NCBI RefSeq assembly: GCF_042477335.2
Contig: NC_091251.1
Coordinates: forward strand, 33,682,501-33,746,500
DNA from: Ovis canadensis
Taxonomy: Eukaryota > Chordata > Mammalia > Artiodactyla > Bovidae
Direction: 5' to 3'
Length of the DNA: 64,000 nucleotides
This document shows positions 62,074 to 64,000 of the stretch, piece after piece. A model generated the notes under the pieces. The model did no database searches and had not been told where the DNA came from. It saw only the letters and a program-made list of their open reading frames with translations. How positions within the stretch are numbered: the stretch's first letter is position 1; every line of letters starts with the position of its first letter. A program made the position numbers and the translations under genes.

Positions 62074-62530
62074 ACAGATAAACCAAGATGTGGGGGAAGG
62101 GAGGGCCTTAGGTCTCCTCTTACTCCAAGGGGTGTGTGGGGAGCTCAAATTCTTCACCCCCGGCCCCGCCCACCTCACGGGACTCTCAGTTCCCACCCCC
62201 AGTGGGCTTCACACCTCACCTCCAGCAGAATCCTGCCTCCTCCCCCACCCCCGTCGACCCTTCGCAAATTCTTGCCCCTTGGTCTCCATGGGCGCACACA
62301 CCCATCTTCCCATCTTGATTATCCATTAACGTCCGCCTGCCCACCAGGCACAGTCTCTCCTTGGTTTCATCTTCCTCTTTCCTACTGAATTCCCAGTCAT
62401 CCCTCCAACTCCTATAACCATGCTGTTCCACTGACTGAGAAAACGCCAAAAGAAAAAAAAGGAAGAAAGGAAAACAAACCCAAGACAAAGAAGGGGGAAG
62501 GAAAATAAACTTTGCCATTTCCCCTTCTTT
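62074..62530 (+). other. ZFHX2: ZFHX2 3' untranslated region (minimal)
   Basis: C-rich sequence after the stop, then an A-rich stretch that contains the polyadenylation signal. A longer 3' UTR using a distal site is possible; none with a canonical AATAAA was seen before the window end. Confidence 0.55.
62504..62509 (+). terminator. ZFHX2: ZFHX2 polyadenylation signal candidate
   Basis: AATAAA 431 bases after the stop codon, followed by T-rich sequence that could act as the downstream element. Confidence 0.55.
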
Positions 62531-63271
62531 TTCCTACCCCCCTTGGCCAGAGTACCATACGGCTCACAAACTCTTCCCCAATACTCAGCTGGCTCCCAAG
62601 GCTGAAGCCTGAGATGGGCAGGGAGCCCACGAAACTCTAACCAAACTGGAGGTGAGCAGGGAGACGTGCTCCGGCTCACCCTCCTCACAGCCCGCCCAAC
62701 TCACAGGACAAGGGAGCCCCTGCGGCCTGGACTTTAGGCGAAGCCACCACCAGGGGCCCCTCTGCCAACCCCCACCCTGCACCCTGGGAACGGCAGTTAA
62801 CTTATTCTCAAAGGCTTTAAACACAGAGATCCTCTCAGCAGCCGTGGGCCTGCCCCTTGTCCCAGCCCTGCCACGTGGGGATCCAGCCTCTGGGACCGGC
62901 GCCCACCAACGGCAAATCCAAAGTTCTTTTGAAAAAAACTGAAACACACACACAACCAAAAAAAAAAAAAGAGTATGAACTCTCGTGTGGGAGAGATGGA
63001 GAGACCAGACCAGAGGAATGAACTAATGACAAACTTGGAAAACAGAAAAAAAAAGCCTGAAAACTCTCCCATCAAACAAGTGTTTTTTTTTTTTCCTGTT
63101 TGTGTCACTCCCCACCCTACCCCATTTTAAGGGTTTCTTTGAACCACCTTGTCTCTGGCAGATCAATGGCTTTAGTCCTTGCTTGGGTACAGCGGTCCTG
63201 GAGACTGCCAGCAGTATAGCCCTGCCCCGTACTGTGCCCAGCCACAAGCTGGTATTGGGGAAAAGGTTGAA

Positions 63272-63294
63272 GGTTTAACCTTTAACCACCTTTA
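63272..63294 (+). repeat. Local direct repeat, copy 1
   Basis: A 23-base word built from GGTTTAACC, TTTAACC and ACCTTTA, repeated exactly at 63840-63862. Confidence 0.9.
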
Positions 63295-63839
63295 CCTGGA
63301 AGCTGGGAGAGACCCATCTTTGCCCCTGAACTGAGTATTTTCTCAGGACAGGTAACATCCCCTCATTCTCAGCTGTGGGTTAGAAAAGTCAGTGTCACTG
63401 AAAGTGGCTTGGCCATCTCAGGAGGAAAGGGGTGGGCTGGACTGGGCAGTCAGGTTTCTGAATCTTTCATGTAGTTGCCTCCATCTCATTCACTTCTTTC
63501 ACAAAACTCTTCTGTTCCCTTTCTGGTGCCCCCTTCACATTTCTGGCACTTCTTGAACTTTTTTGTTTGTGGGGACCCTTCCTCCCCATCTGTGTTCTTA
63601 ACCCCCCAACCCTATCCTCTGCCCTGGCTTCCAGCTTCCTCCAGCCACATCTACCTCCAGGAACCAGCAGCCTCTGGAGGTACCCCCCAAAAGAGGTGCT
63701 TCCTATGAGGCTCATAGGGCCTAGAGCTGATGACATCCAAGGAGCTGGGTAGGCAAGGAGATGACTGAAGCCCAAGGTCAATCTTTGATAGGATGAGATC
63801 CCCCAGGGAACCAACAGATGAGGAATCAGCTAGAAGAAG

Positions 63840-63862
63840 GGTTTAACCTTTAACCACCTTTA
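63840..63862 (+). repeat. Local direct repeat, copy 2
   Basis: Exact second copy of the word at 63272-63294, 568 bases downstream in the same orientation. Flanking sequence is not repeated beyond a few bases. Confidence 0.9.
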
Positions 63863-64000
63863 AGCTCATTTTTCTGTAAGAATCAAGTGGTAACTGTGGC
63901 AACCTCAAAGCCTACCTGCAGTGGCACTGGGTGGAAAAGCAGGTATTTTAGCAGAGAAAAGCCTGAAGAAACTTTCCAGTCCTCCAGATGGCTTCTCCAA

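Larger units (their letters stand above)
62531..64000. other. Downstream of ZFHX2, no gene recognised
   Basis: Contains A-rich (62959-62972) and T-rich (63083-63095) runs and a repeated 23-mer (63272-63294 and 63840-63862). Frames are short and unrelated to known proteins. No young SINE was recognised. Confidence 0.5.

Overview
The window is ruminant (bovid) nuclear DNA. It carries many copies of SINE families confined to ruminants (Bov-tA, BOV-A2) next to older cetartiodactyl CHR-type tRNA-Glu SINEs and mammal-wide MIR, L2 and MER elements, and it has four spliced vertebrate genes in large introns. Cattle, sheep and goat cannot be told apart from this sequence alone.

Layout. 1-9.6 kb is gene-free upstream DNA: SINEs, old L1/L2/MIR pieces, a GT microsatellite and a solo endogenous-retrovirus LTR at 5220-5712. 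From about 9.05 kb a pyrimidine-rich stretch leads into JPH4 (+; coding 10828-18072, 5 coding exons, 628 aa). AP1G2 (+; 20364-28091, 21 coding exons, 785 aa) follows closely. THTPA (-; 30731-28975, 2 coding exons, 219 aa) converges on AP1G2. ZFHX2 (+; leader exon ending near 35006, coding 49263-62073, 9 coding exons, 2570 aa) is head-to-head with THTPA and fills the rest. All exon joins were built by hand from splice sites, reading phase and recalled protein families; every join keeps frame and ends in a stop.

The order and orientations match the mammalian block JPH4-AP1G2-THTPA-ZFHX2 known from human 14q11.2. The genes are not one pathway. JPH4 tethers ER to plasma membrane in neurons. AP1G2 is the gamma-2 subunit of an AP-1-type clathrin adaptor. 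THTPA hydrolyses thiamine triphosphate. ZFHX2 is a giant zinc-finger/homeodomain transcription factor, mainly neuronal.

I found no previously undescribed gene system. The points worth a second look are regulatory: upstream ORFs in the JPH4 and ZFHX2 leaders, paired ZNF143-type sites at the divergent THTPA and ZFHX2 promoters, four RFX X-box-like motifs, homeodomain/POU site clusters in ZFHX2 introns, strand-asymmetric purine/pyrimidine tracts, and a repeated 23-mer downstream of ZFHX2.
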